A DNA stretch of 8,295 nt from Bacteroidaceae bacterium (GTDB lineage Bacteria > Bacteroidota > Bacteroidia > Bacteroidales > Bacteroidaceae): assembly GCA_021443285.1 (NCBI GenBank), contig JABUUG010000063.1, positions 1 through 8,295 on the forward strand. The letters are read 5' to 3'. Position 1 is the first letter of the stretch; every line of letters starts with the position of its first letter. The notes under the pieces are model-generated. The model had not been told where the DNA came from. It searched no databases and saw nothing but the letters and a program-made list of their open reading frames with translations. The translations under genes and the position numbers were made by a program. Positions 1 through 7,322 of the stretch are shown piece by piece.

Positions 1-31
1 GACTGTTTACATTCAAACATCGCGGCAGCAA

Positions 32-52
32 ACTATTCACTATTCACTATTC
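32..52. repeat. Three tandem copies of the 7-mer ACTATTC
   Basis: Three exact head-to-tail copies lie at 32-38, 39-45 and 46-52, 22 bases ahead of the first start codon. The array therefore sits in the leader or promoter region of the peptidase gene. Copy-number change by slippage could alter spacing there, but nothing in the window shows that it does. It could equally be a neutral intergenic minisatellite. Confidence 0.85.
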
Positions 53-74
53 GTTAAAAAAATTCCTGATACCC

Positions 75-1364
75 ATGAAAAAGATCTTTTCGTTTGTGGT
101 GCTGCTCCTCGCAGCAGGCACCGCCACCGCATCGGAACTTACCGACAAACTCTCGCAGATTTCCGCAATAAAGAAGATTGACACGCTCCAGACCAGCAGG
201 TTCAAGGAGAAGTATGTCGTGCAGTTCTCGCATCCCGTTGACTATAAGGACAGCCTGGCAGGAACATTCGCGCAGCGTGTCTTCGTCTGCCACCGCGACT
301 TCTCACGCCCCACAGTGCTCGTTACGGAGGGCTATGGCGCGGCACACGCCATGAACAAGGACTACTGCGAGGAGATTGCCGACCTGCTGAACCTCAACCT
401 CATCGTCTGCGAATACCGCTACTTCCTCGAATCCACACCGCAGCCCTGCAACTATGACTACCTCACTGTCTGGAACTCCCTCTGCGACTACCATGAGGTG
501 ATAACCGCCATGAAGCGGATTTACACCCGCAAATGGCTTGCTACGGGCATCAGCAAGGGCGGGCAGACCACCATGTTCTACCGCGCATACTTCCCCGACG
601 ATGTCGATGTATCGGTGCCTTATGTCGCCCCGCTGAACAAGGCTGTTGAGGACGGGCGCCACGAGCCGTTCGTCGCCAATACGACCGGCACGAAGGAAGG
701 CCGCAAGAACGTGCTCGACTACCAGCTCGGAATGTTCAAGCGCAAGTCCTCCATGCTGCCAATCTTCGAGGAGAAATGCCGGAAGTCGGGCTATACGTTC
801 AGACTGCCCGTAACCAAGGTCTATGACTACTGGATTCTCGAATTTGCCTTCGCCTACTGGCAGTGGGGCGAGGATTTGGCTAAGTTCCCAAGCATTAAGA
901 CCGCCACCGACCGGGAGATTGTGGACTATATGTACAAGTTCAACGACCCGTCGTATTTCCAGAGCGAGACATACTTCAAGTCGTTCAATGTGCAGGCTGT
1001 CCGCGAGCTCGGCTATTACGGCTACGACATCACGCCTTTCAGGAAGTATATGGCTGAAAGCTCTACCAAGGACTATCTGCGCCGCCTCATGCTCCCCGAA
1101 GCCTTGCAGGACATAGAGTTCTCCGACGAACTATACAACCACACCGTGCAGTTCCTGCAAACCCAGGACCCCAGGATGATTTACATATACGGCGAATGGG
1201 ACCCGTGGTCGGCAACAGGTGTCTGCCAGTGGCTCGACACATCGAAGAAGCAGAACCTCAAGATTTATGTGCAGAAGGGCGGCAGCCATAAGGCACGCAT
1301 CAGCACCATGCCCGACGACAAGAAGGCAGAGATTATAGCCACTCTCAAGTCGTGGCTCGAATAG
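75..1364 (+). CDS. Exported serine peptidase, S37/S28 type (tripeptidyl aminopeptidase-like)
   Basis: This is a predicted secreted alpha/beta-hydrolase peptidase that would remove short N-terminal peptides, often next to proline, from peptides in the periplasm or outside the cell. Residues 1-19 form a Sec signal peptide (MKK, a hydrophobic run, then A-T-A before Ser20). The nucleophile motif is GISKGGQ with Ser160, followed by FPDDVDVSVPYVAPLN (173-188), which resembles the SKGG...YP.D.DG.VAYVAP signature of the Streptomyces PS-10 family (S37). Asp376 in YGEWDPWSATG and His405 in KGGSHKA complete a plausible catalytic triad in the expected order. The length of 429 residues is near normal for the family. 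The ATG at 75 is chosen because the signal peptide begins there; no Shine-Dalgarno precedes it, as is usual in Bacteroidetes. The HTCS gene starts 9 bases after the stop, so the two are probably co-transcribed. Membership of S28 rather than S37 is possible; substrate specificity is inferred from the family. Confidence 0.85.
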   Translation: MKKIFSFVVLLLAAGTATASELTDKLSQISAIKKIDTLQTSRFKEKYVVQFSHPVDYKDSLAGTFAQRVFVCHRDFSRPTVLVTEGYGAAHAMNKDYCEEIADLLNLNLIVCEYRYFLESTPQPCNYDYLTVWNSLCDYHEVITAMKRIYTRKWLATGISKGGQTTMFYRAYFPDDVDVSVPYVAPLNKAVEDGRHEPFVANTTGTKEGRKNVLDYQLGMFKRKSSMLPIFEEKCRKSGYTFRLPVTKVYDYWILEFAFAYWQWGEDLAKFPSIKTATDREIVDYMYKFNDPSYFQSETYFKSFNVQAVRELGYYGYDITPFRKYMAESSTKDYLRRLMLPEALQDIEFSDELYNHTVQFLQTQDPRMIYIYGEWDPWSATGVCQWLDTSKKQNLKIYVQKGGSHKARISTMPDDKKAEIIATLKSWLE

Positions 1365-1373
1365 CCCATTTCC

Positions 1374-4300
1374 ATGAAATACACCCGTTTCCTTACATTT
1401 CTGACCATCGCCACAATCCTTCTCTGCGCCTGCTCTTCAGATGCGGAGAAGGCGGATTATGGCATGACAGAACCCGTACAAACCACAGCTCTCAACCCTA
1501 TTGACGGCACACGCGACTGGTCAGGTCTCTTCCGCCACTACACTATAGAGTCTGGTCTGTCATCGAATACGGTGCGCAGTGTTGCGCTCGATGGCAACGG
1601 CTTCATGTGGTTCGGCACCGATGAGGGTCTCGACTGCTTCGACGGTATGGAGTTCCATCACATACCATTTACGCGAAAAGACAGAGTGGACGAGTATATA
1701 TCCACTCTGTACTCATTTGGAAGCAGACTGTGGTTCGGCAGCGATGACGGACTCTACTATGTAAATCTAAGGTCTGACGGCGGAAAGGGATGGCAGCATG
1801 GTCATGATAAAGAGAATGACGGGATAGAGAACGAGGTGGTACGCATAAACACCTGTACCCGACAGGGCGACTCCATCACATCCACCGTATCGCGTATCAC
1901 CAGCGATGCTGATGGCAACCTCTGGATTTCCACAAGAGGGCAGGGTGTCTTCCGCCTGAACATTGCCACAAACGCCCTCACCCGTTACGAGATTCCGCAG
2001 GCGAACAGCCTGATAAATTACGTGTTCATCGACTCCAACAGTCAGGTATGGGCACTCGCAAACGTCTATGGCGCATCCCTCTTCCGCCTGAACAAGTCGA
2101 GCAACACCTTTGAGATGTTCACTCCTGTTTATGAGGAACAGGGCATGGAGACCGCCGGAATAACCATGCTCGAAGATGCAAAACACAACCTCTGGGTAGG
2201 TACATGGGAGAATGGAGTGCATATCATCGACCCCACAACAGGTCGCACGCAGGTGATGTTCCATCCCTCGCAGCCCGACGGCATAAGGCATATCCACTCC
2301 ATGAAGAGCATCGGAACGGGCGAATATCTCATCGGCAGCGACGACGGACTCATGTATTTCAATGTCGTAACGCGCCAGCACAAGTTCTACCGCGAGGGCG
2401 ACATAAAGAACGGAGGCCTCACCAGCCGCTTCATCTACTCCATACAGCGCGACAGTGAGGGCGGACTGTGGCTCGGCACGTTCTTCGGTGGAGTGAACTA
2501 CCTCTCGCCCTTCGCAGGCCAGTTTGAAAGCTTCTCACAGTATTCCGACCAGAACAAGACCGTCGGCACCATCTTCGAGAGTTTCTGCGAGGACAGCAAG
2601 GGAAGGGTATGGATGGCTACCGACGATGGTGGACTTAACTGTTACGACCAGACTACGCACACAATCACGTCATACACTACGCAGAACAGCCAGCTATCAT
2701 ATAACAATGTCCATGCACTCTGCATGTATGGCGACGACCTTTGGGTGGGCACATATACCGGCGGCATCAACATAATAAACACCAACACCGGCGCGTTCCG
2801 TAACATCCGTACCAACCAGAAGGGCGATATTGACCTCAGAAACTGCTACTCTCTCAAGTGCGACAGCAGGAACAACATCTGGATAGGCACCATGACGGGT
2901 GTAAACCTCATGGACGGCAGGACAGGAGAGATACGCGCCGTCAGGGAACTTGAGGAGATGGTGATTGACATTGACGAGGACTCTAACGGCATCCTGTGGT
3001 TCTGCACGCAGGGCAAGGGTTTCTTCCGCTACAACACTGACACAAGGTCGTGGAAGAACTACCGCATGAACAACACCGCTGGTGTCCTGCCAAGCAATAT
3101 CATCAACTCCGCAACTATCCAGAACGACACGCTCATCTGGATTGCCACACAGCAGGGGCTGTGCCGCTTCAACCCGCAGACAGAAGACTTCCGCAGGGAA
3201 AGCGTTCCCGTCTCAAGCAAATGTTTTAGTGCAGTCATCGTAGATGGTGAGTCGCTGTGGCTTACCACCAATAGCGGACTGATTCACTACTGGCCGTCGG
3301 GCGACCACGACATACAGCTCTTCACCACCAGCGACGGACTCCTCTCCGAGCATTTCATGCCAAACGCGGCCTTGATGACAAGCAGCGGAAGGATTTACAT
3401 CGGTTCGGTAAACGGTGCCAACAGCTTCGAGCCTTCCCGCATGAAGATTAATCAGGTGGTGCCATCGGTGTTCGTTACAAAGGTGGAATATCCCAACACG
3501 TCCGACAACACCTCTGTCTATACTAACTTCAGCGCAAACGAGAGGCAGGAGATGACCGTAACGGGAAGTCCTGTAGTGCTCGACTACGACCAGAACACCG
3601 TAACCATACACTACGCATCGCTCAGCTATTGCAGCCCAACCAAAAACCAGTATGCCATACGCATGGACGGCATAGACAAGGCATGGAACTATGTGGGCAA
3701 TGACACGCGAGCCACATACACCAACCTCTCCGACGGAGAATACATCTTCCGCGTGAAGGCTACAAACAACGACGGCAAATGGTGTCAGCAGGAGGCGGTG
3801 CTCATATTGCGCATCACCCCGCCGTTCTACAAGGCATGGTACGCCAAAATCCTCTACGTCATACTCATAGCCCTCGCCCTGTGGTGGTTTGTCAGCATAT
3901 TCCGCCAAAAGCAACACCGCAGGCATAACGAGGAGATGCGCCGCCTCAACGCACAGAAGGAAAAGGAGATGCAGGAGGCGAAAATATCCTTCTTCACGAT
4001 GATTGCCCACGAGATACGCACACCCGTATCGCTCATCATAGGCCCTCTTGAGAAACTGATGCGCCTGAACACCATGCCCAAAGATGCCGCCAAAGAGCTT
4101 GATGTCATCGACAGCAACAGCAAGCGGCTGCTAACGCTCGTCAACCAGCTGCTCGACTTCCGGAAGATAGAGCAGGGAAACCTCAAGCTCGTCTTCGCAA
4201 GCCATAACATCCGCGAGATGCTCGAAGCCGTCTGCACGCGCTTCTACCCTACATTCATGCAGAACGGCACACAGTTTGATGTCCAATATCCCGACAAGGA

Positions 4301-5519
4301 TTTCTGCGCAGTCATCGACAAGGAGGGCATCACGAAGGTGGTCAGCAACCTGCTCACCAACGCCAACAAATACACGCGAAACCATGTCCTCTTCTCATGC
4401 CAGCACCACCCCGACCGCCGTCTCTTTGAGATTATCGTGGAGGACAACGGCAACGGCATCAGCAAGGCCGACCAGCAGCGCATCTTCCAGCCATTCTTCC
4501 AGGCTATGGACAACAAGCCCGGCACTGGCATCGGGCTTTCAATAGTGCAGGACTTGGTGAAGCGCCATCAGGGAACAATCACCGTAGAGAGCGAGGTGGG
4601 GCAGGGCGCACGCTTCATCGTCGCCATACCCACCGACATTCCGCCGACAATACAAGAGCCTTCAAATGCCATTGCCAAACTATCCGCCAAGCATTCCGGC
4701 ATTCCGGTATCCCGGCATCCTGGTTCTAATCCCCAGACAGCGCAGCCGTCAAACGCAGAAGGCGCTATGCCCACTCTCCTTATCGTAGATGACAATGTGG
4801 AGATGCTCAACTTCCTCAAAGACTATTTCCTTGCAAATTACACCGTGCTCATTGCCGAAGACGGTCTTCAGGCGCTGCATCTCCTGAAGAACAACAATGT
4901 AACCATGGTTGTCTCCGACTGGATGATGCCGAACATGGACGGTGCAGAACTCTGCCGACAACTACGCGGCAACCCCGAACTGTCGCACATACCGTTCATC
5001 ATGCTCACCGCAAAGACCGACAACACGTCGAAGGTGCAGAGCATGGACTGCGGTGCCGACGCGTACATCGAGAAGCCCTTCTCGCTCGAATACCTTGAGG
5101 CCTGCATACGAAACCTTGTGGAAATACGCCGCAAGCTGCGAGAGAAATACCTCACCATGCCCGTCGAGCCTATACAGACGCTCGCCAGCAACTCTACGGA
5201 CAACGAGTTCCTCACGCGCCTGAACGCCATCATCGAAGAGAACTTCTCCAACTCCGACCTCACCGTCGATTTCCTCGCGGCGCAGATGGGCATCAGCCGC
5301 TCCGGGCTTTTCGCCAAGATACAGGCAATGGCTGACAACACGCCAAACGAGCTGATACAGATTGTCCGTCTCAAGAAGGCTGCACAGCTACTCGCCAGAG
5401 GCGACTACCGCGTGAACGAAGTATGCTACCTCGTCGGCTTCTCAAACCCCTCCTACTTCACCAAATGCTTCAAGAAGCAGTTCGGCGTCAACCCCAAAGA
5501 CTACACCGCCGCCAACTGA
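1374..5519 (+). CDS. Hybrid two-component system sensor/regulator (HTCS)
   Basis: This single-chain receptor senses an extracytoplasmic ligand, autophosphorylates and acts as its own DNA-binding response regulator. Residues 1-20 look like a lipoprotein signal (LLCA then Cys20). Fourteen propeller blades follow, with W-x-G/S/T-type motifs at about 79, 120, 184, 226, 274, 320, 366, 413, 457, 503, 542, 589, 629 and 675, which fits two seven-bladed beta-propellers. A Y_Y_Y domain covers about 735-815 and a membrane helix about 821-843. The kinase shows the H-box MIAHEIRTP (His879), N-box SNLLTNANKYT (991-1001), G1 EDNGNGI (1023-1029) and G2 GTGIGLSIV (1050-1058). A Pro/Ser-rich linker (about 1088-1133) leads to a receiver with Asp1139/Asp1140, phospho-acceptor Asp1182, Thr1212 and Lys1234, then an AraC-type helix-turn-helix (about 1283-1379). 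All catalytic residues are present and the length is normal. HTCSs usually control nearby polysaccharide or nutrient-use genes; here the only visible partner is the upstream peptidase. The ligand is unknown. Confidence 0.97.
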   Translation: MKYTRFLTFLTIATILLCACSSDAEKADYGMTEPVQTTALNPIDGTRDWSGLFRHYTIESGLSSNTVRSVALDGNGFMWFGTDEGLDCFDGMEFHHIPFTRKDRVDEYISTLYSFGSRLWFGSDDGLYYVNLRSDGGKGWQHGHDKENDGIENEVVRINTCTRQGDSITSTVSRITSDADGNLWISTRGQGVFRLNIATNALTRYEIPQANSLINYVFIDSNSQVWALANVYGASLFRLNKSSNTFEMFTPVYEEQGMETAGITMLEDAKHNLWVGTWENGVHIIDPTTGRTQVMFHPSQPDGIRHIHSMKSIGTGEYLIGSDDGLMYFNVVTRQHKFYREGDIKNGGLTSRFIYSIQRDSEGGLWLGTFFGGVNYLSPFAGQFESFSQYSDQNKTVGTIFESFCEDSKGRVWMATDDGGLNCYDQTTHTITSYTTQNSQLSYNNVHALCMYGDDLWVGTYTGGINIINTNTGAFRNIRTNQKGDIDLRNCYSLKCDSRNNIWIGTMTGVNLMDGRTGEIRAVRELEEMVIDIDEDSNGILWFCTQGKGFFRYNTDTRSWKNYRMNNTAGVLPSNIINSATIQNDTLIWIATQQGLCRFNPQTEDFRRESVPVSSKCFSAVIVDGESLWLTTNSGLIHYWPSGDHDIQLFTTSDGLLSEHFMPNAALMTSSGRIYIGSVNGANSFEPSRMKINQVVPSVFVTKVEYPNTSDNTSVYTNFSANERQEMTVTGSPVVLDYDQNTVTIHYASLSYCSPTKNQYAIRMDGIDKAWNYVGNDTRATYTNLSDGEYIFRVKATNNDGKWCQQEAVLILRITPPFYKAWYAKILYVILIALALWWFVSIFRQKQHRRHNEEMRRLNAQKEKEMQEAKISFFTMIAHEIRTPVSLIIGPLEKLMRLNTMPKDAAKELDVIDSNSKRLLTLVNQLLDFRKIEQGNLKLVFASHNIREMLEAVCTRFYPTFMQNGTQFDVQYPDKDFCAVIDKEGITKVVSNLLTNANKYTRNHVLFSCQHHPDRRLFEIIVEDNGNGISKADQQRIFQPFFQAMDNKPGTGIGLSIVQDLVKRHQGTITVESEVGQGARFIVAIPTDIPPTIQEPSNAIAKLSAKHSGIPVSRHPGSNPQTAQPSNAEGAMPTLLIVDDNVEMLNFLKDYFLANYTVLIAEDGLQALHLLKNNNVTMVVSDWMMPNMDGAELCRQLRGNPELSHIPFIMLTAKTDNTSKVQSMDCGADAYIEKPFSLEYLEACIRNLVEIRRKLREKYLTMPVEPIQTLASNSTDNEFLTRLNAIIEENFSNSDLTVDFLAAQMGISRSGLFAKIQAMADNTPNELIQIVRLKKAAQLLARGDYRVNEVCYLVGFSNPSYFTKCFKKQFGVNPKDYTAAN
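4692..4723 (+). repeat. Four tandem 8-bp units inside the HTCS kinase-receiver linker
   Basis: CATTCCGG occurs at 4692-4699 and 4700-4707, then TATCCCGG at 4708-4715 and CATCCTGG at 4716-4723. The first two units are identical, and the next two differ from them by two changes and one change. The array encodes part of the linker around SGIPVSRHPGS, between the ATPase domain and the receiver. The unit length of 8 is not a multiple of three, so gain or loss of one unit would shift the reading frame before the receiver and DNA-binding domain. Confidence 0.85.
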
Positions 5520-5533
5520 CCTCCACCGCCGTA

Positions 5534-5582
5534 AGCCCCTGCGTCCCATTAATATAGCCACAGTGTTATAGCCCCTGCGTCC
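5534..5582. repeat. Direct repeat AGCCCCTGCGTCC, two copies
   Basis: Exact 13-bp copies occupy 5534-5546 and 5570-5582, 36 bases apart start to start. The second copy runs directly into the stem-loop at 5580-5599. The combination of a repeated G/C-rich word next to a palindrome, just after a gene end, is typical of dispersed REP-like intergenic elements, but copies elsewhere in the genome cannot be seen from this window. Confidence 0.75.
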
Positions 5583-5599
5583 GAAGCGCCAGCTTCGGA
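5580..5599 (+). terminator. Stem-loop after the HTCS gene, possible terminator or REP-like palindrome
   Basis: TCCGAAGC (5580-5587) pairs perfectly with GCTTCGGA (5592-5599) around a 4-base loop GCCA, giving an 8-bp G/C-rich stem 61 bases past the HTCS stop codon. No T-run follows on the + strand, so it is not a classical intrinsic terminator. It may still stabilise the 3' end or act as part of a dispersed repeat. The hairpin is certain; its function is inferred. Confidence 0.45.
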
Positions 5600-5794
5600 T
5601 AAACCCACCGTTGGCAGGTCATATCCCCATAAAAACAATATCAAACGGTGTAGCCATCAAACGAAATCTTGATAAAGAACATAGAACGAAGGCGTTATAG
5701 GCGAAGGAATGTGTATGTAAAGACCGCATACAACATCCCTGTACATTGGCAACGAGATTGATGTATTATGATTTACTCAAAAATTAGCTTATAA

Positions 5795-5832
5795 TTCCCC
5801 ACGAAATAACAAAACACAATGTTCGTGGGGAA
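5795..5832 (-). terminator. Stem-loop with 11-bp perfect stem, candidate terminator in convergent region
   Basis: TTCCCCACGAA (5795-5805) pairs exactly with TTCGTGGGGAA (5822-5832) across a 16-base A-rich loop. It lies between two gene units pointing at each other. Read on the minus strand it is followed by an AT-rich stretch with a T-run about 10 bases on; read on the + strand it is followed by A residues. Termination of the minus-strand unit is therefore the better guess. Another possibility is a remnant of a mobile-element end. Confidence 0.4.
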
Positions 5833-5926
5833 ATAAAAAAACATCTGGATTGCACAGGCGATCAAATCAGCCATGCAGATAGCAGGCGTTGCCTCGGAAG
5901 AATCGGCATGGGTAATCAAGGGGCGC

Positions 5927-6073
5927 GATGCTGAATGCCAGTCCTCCTATAGTGCCGACTGCCAGCGGGAACCAGAACGACTGCTCGTCAGGTCCGTCAA
6001 TCAGGAACGGAATCGTGCCGATGACGGCTGACAAGGCGGTCAGAACTATTGGAATTATCTTGTGGTTAACTCC
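5927..6073 (-). pseudogene. Fragment of an RND-family efflux pump (AcrB-like inner-membrane subunit)
   Basis: The minus strand encodes about 49 codons that read VNH, then KIIPIVLTALSAVIGTIPF, then LID, then GPDEQSFWFPLAVGTIGGL and AFSI. This matches the transmembrane stretch near the C-terminus of RND transporters, where the pattern is R/K..I.P..LT.L....G..P, a loop, then F..A...G..GG....S. A stop (TAA at 6074-6076) lies directly upstream in frame and there is no start codon. After AFSI the frame runs about 19 more unrelated-looking codons to a stop, and the conserved LPVFY-type end is missing. Both sides of the gene are thus lost. Family assignment is by recognition of the motif pattern. The fragment ends 24 bases beyond the stop of the neighbouring protease gene. 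Confidence 0.7.
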
Positions 6074-6097
6074 TTATTCATAGCCCGCACCATACAC

Positions 6098-7294
6098 CTA
6101 TTCGCATAATATAAGAACAACACATTTGCTGGCAAGCTCAACCTGTTGGGTTAGTGATTTTCCGGAAAGTTGGTTGGTTTGCGGTAGTGTGATTGGTGTG
6201 GGGAGCATGTCAATCAGGTTATTCACATAGCTGGCTTTTACAGCGTATCCCGCGTTTTCTACAGCACCTTGTTTTGTTTGCACAATACCAATAAGGTTAC
6301 CGTCATTGTCAAATAGCGGACCACCACTATCTCCAGATTGTACAGGGGCTGATATCTGATATTGAGAAATATTGCCTTCAAAGCCTGACCTTGAACTGAT
6401 AACACCATTGGTCAGTTTTATGTCCCCACCCGTAGTTTGTGTTGAGGGATACCCCAGCGCCCAACAGTTTTCGCCGATGCTCGAAGTGGTAAACTTGAAA
6501 GAGTAGGGAATAGGTGATGGTTGTGTAAAGTCATCTGTAATCTTTATGATTGCCAAATCGTTCTGCTTATCGCTGACCTCAACGCTTGCTTTGTATGTGG
6601 TATTGCGATTCCCATCAATGTTGGCAACTTTTATTGTCTTTGCTCCGTCAATAACGTGTTGGTTTGTTACTATATAACCGTTTTCTGACAAGAAGAAACC
6701 AGTGCCAGACCATTTTGAGGCACGGGTTGAGGACGTATTATTAGCAGCAGCAGTAGTATTATTGGTATTATCAGTGTTATCAGTAGTATTATCAGTATTA
6801 TTGGAGCTTGCTGTGTTTTTTGGATACAGCTTATACATTATTACGTGCTTTTTCCCTCCCAAGTCGTTTGATTTGTAAGAGTATTTCGCGAGAGTCGGGC
6901 TCTCCATAAGTAGAAATACCGTTTGTGTACCTGAATGCTGACCATTAGTCAAATACTTCAGGTAGTACTTATACGAGTAGATGTTGTCATCGCTTCCGTG
7001 TGTGATGAAGCCTTTTATCTCGCCCAGTTTCCATACCCTCATGCTGGACTCTAAAACAATGACTCTGTATTTGTCTTTTTGCCTGTAGCCATATTCGACA
7101 CTTCTTTCGATGGCATATTTTGAACCATCAGAGGTTTGCCAAATCCCTTCTATCTGGTTTAGATTAGAACTTTCATTCAGATAGCGTTTAGCAAAAGACT
7201 CAGTATATCCGGGCACATTCCAGTATTGCTGGGAAAAAGCATTAAATGGAACACATGTGATGATGAGTAGTAGTAATAGTTTAAGTGTTTTCAT
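6098..7294 (-). CDS. Exported trypsin-like (S1C/HtrA-type) serine protease without PDZ domain
   Basis: The protein has a Sec signal peptide (residues 1-21, cleavage after A-F-S before Gln22), so it should act in the periplasm or outside the cell. An N-terminal region (22-158) has no motif I can name; it contains EGIWQTSDGSKYAIE (49-63) and looks beta-rich. An Asn/Thr/Asp-rich linker (161-190) joins it to a chymotrypsin-fold protease with His213 in VTNQHVID, Asp246 in QNDLAIIKI and Ser323 in SGDSGGPLF. The triad is complete. HtrA proteins normally have GNSGGP and one or two PDZ domains; here the motif is GDSGGP and only about 45 residues follow the catalytic core, so this is a simpler trypsin-like protein. 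The ATG at 7294 gives the signal peptide directly. It begins 28 bases after the DUF2442 stop on the same strand with no clear promoter between, so co-transcription is likely. Substrate unknown. The gene is visibly more AT-rich than the two + strand genes. Confidence 0.88.
   Translation of the reverse strand: MKTLKLLLLLIITCVPFNAFSQQYWNVPGYTESFAKRYLNESSNLNQIEGIWQTSDGSKYAIERSVEYGYRQKDKYRVIVLESSMRVWKLGEIKGFITHGSDDNIYSYKYYLKYLTNGQHSGTQTVFLLMESPTLAKYSYKSNDLGGKKHVIMYKLYPKNTASSNNTDNTTDNTDNTNNTTAAANNTSSTRASKWSGTGFFLSENGYIVTNQHVIDGAKTIKVANIDGNRNTTYKASVEVSDKQNDLAIIKITDDFTQPSPIPYSFKFTTSSIGENCWALGYPSTQTTGGDIKLTNGVISSRSGFEGNISQYQISAPVQSGDSGGPLFDNDGNLIGIVQTKQGAVENAGYAVKASYVNNLIDMLPTPITLPQTNQLSGKSLTQQVELASKCVVLILCE
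6724..6812 (-). repeat. Degenerate triplet repeat coding for the Asn/Thr-rich linker
   Basis: The DNA coding for residues 161-190 of the protease is built almost wholly from AAT/AAC, ACT/ACC and GAT codons, plus a run of three GCT. It contains repeated words such as GTATTATCAGT on the + strand. Units are in multiples of three, so slippage would change linker length without breaking the frame. The product is a flexible spacer between the N-terminal region and the protease core. Confidence 0.6.
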
Positions 7295-7322
7295 TGTTGA
7301 AATGTTTTGTTAGTTTTATTAT

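Larger units (their letters stand above)
5520..5926. other. Intergenic region between convergent units, no intact gene
   Basis: Neither strand carries a gene that I can support here. It contains a 13-bp direct repeat, a compact stem-loop and a longer stem-loop, listed separately. Open stretches of a few dozen codons exist on both strands (for example + strand from 5843, and a minus-strand frame around 5770-5920), but I recognise none of them and each is interrupted by stops. Together with the adjoining efflux-pump fragment, the stretch looks like accumulated debris between two unrelated gene units. Confidence 0.6.

Noticed and set aside
303..662. 119-codon minus-strand frame opposite the peptidase
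   Set aside because: Covers the region encoding the catalytic serine motif on the + strand, and the reverse translation resembles nothing.
1767..2381. 204-codon minus-strand frame opposite the HTCS propeller
   Set aside because: Antisense shadow of a clearly coding region, with no domain, signal peptide or promoter.
3213..4010. 265-codon open frame on the minus strand inside the HTCS gene
   Set aside because: It lies wholly antisense to conserved propeller, Y_Y_Y and membrane segments of a complete HTCS. Its translation has no recognisable motif and its composition is that of a reversed codon frame.
4692..4723. Reading the octamer array as the start of a CRISPR or insertion-sequence end
   Set aside because: Units are contiguous with no spacers and lie in frame within an intact gene. 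There are no flanking inverted ends or target duplications.
5843..5950. Open + strand stretch of a few dozen codons (IWIAQAIKSAMQIAGV...)
   Set aside because: Protein-like in appearance, but without a start, a recognised family or support on either side. It overlaps the RND fragment on the other strand.
6098..7294. Naming the protease DegP/HtrA
   Set aside because: There is no PDZ domain, the serine motif is GDSGGP rather than GNSGGP, and the N-terminal region and linker are not those of DegP.
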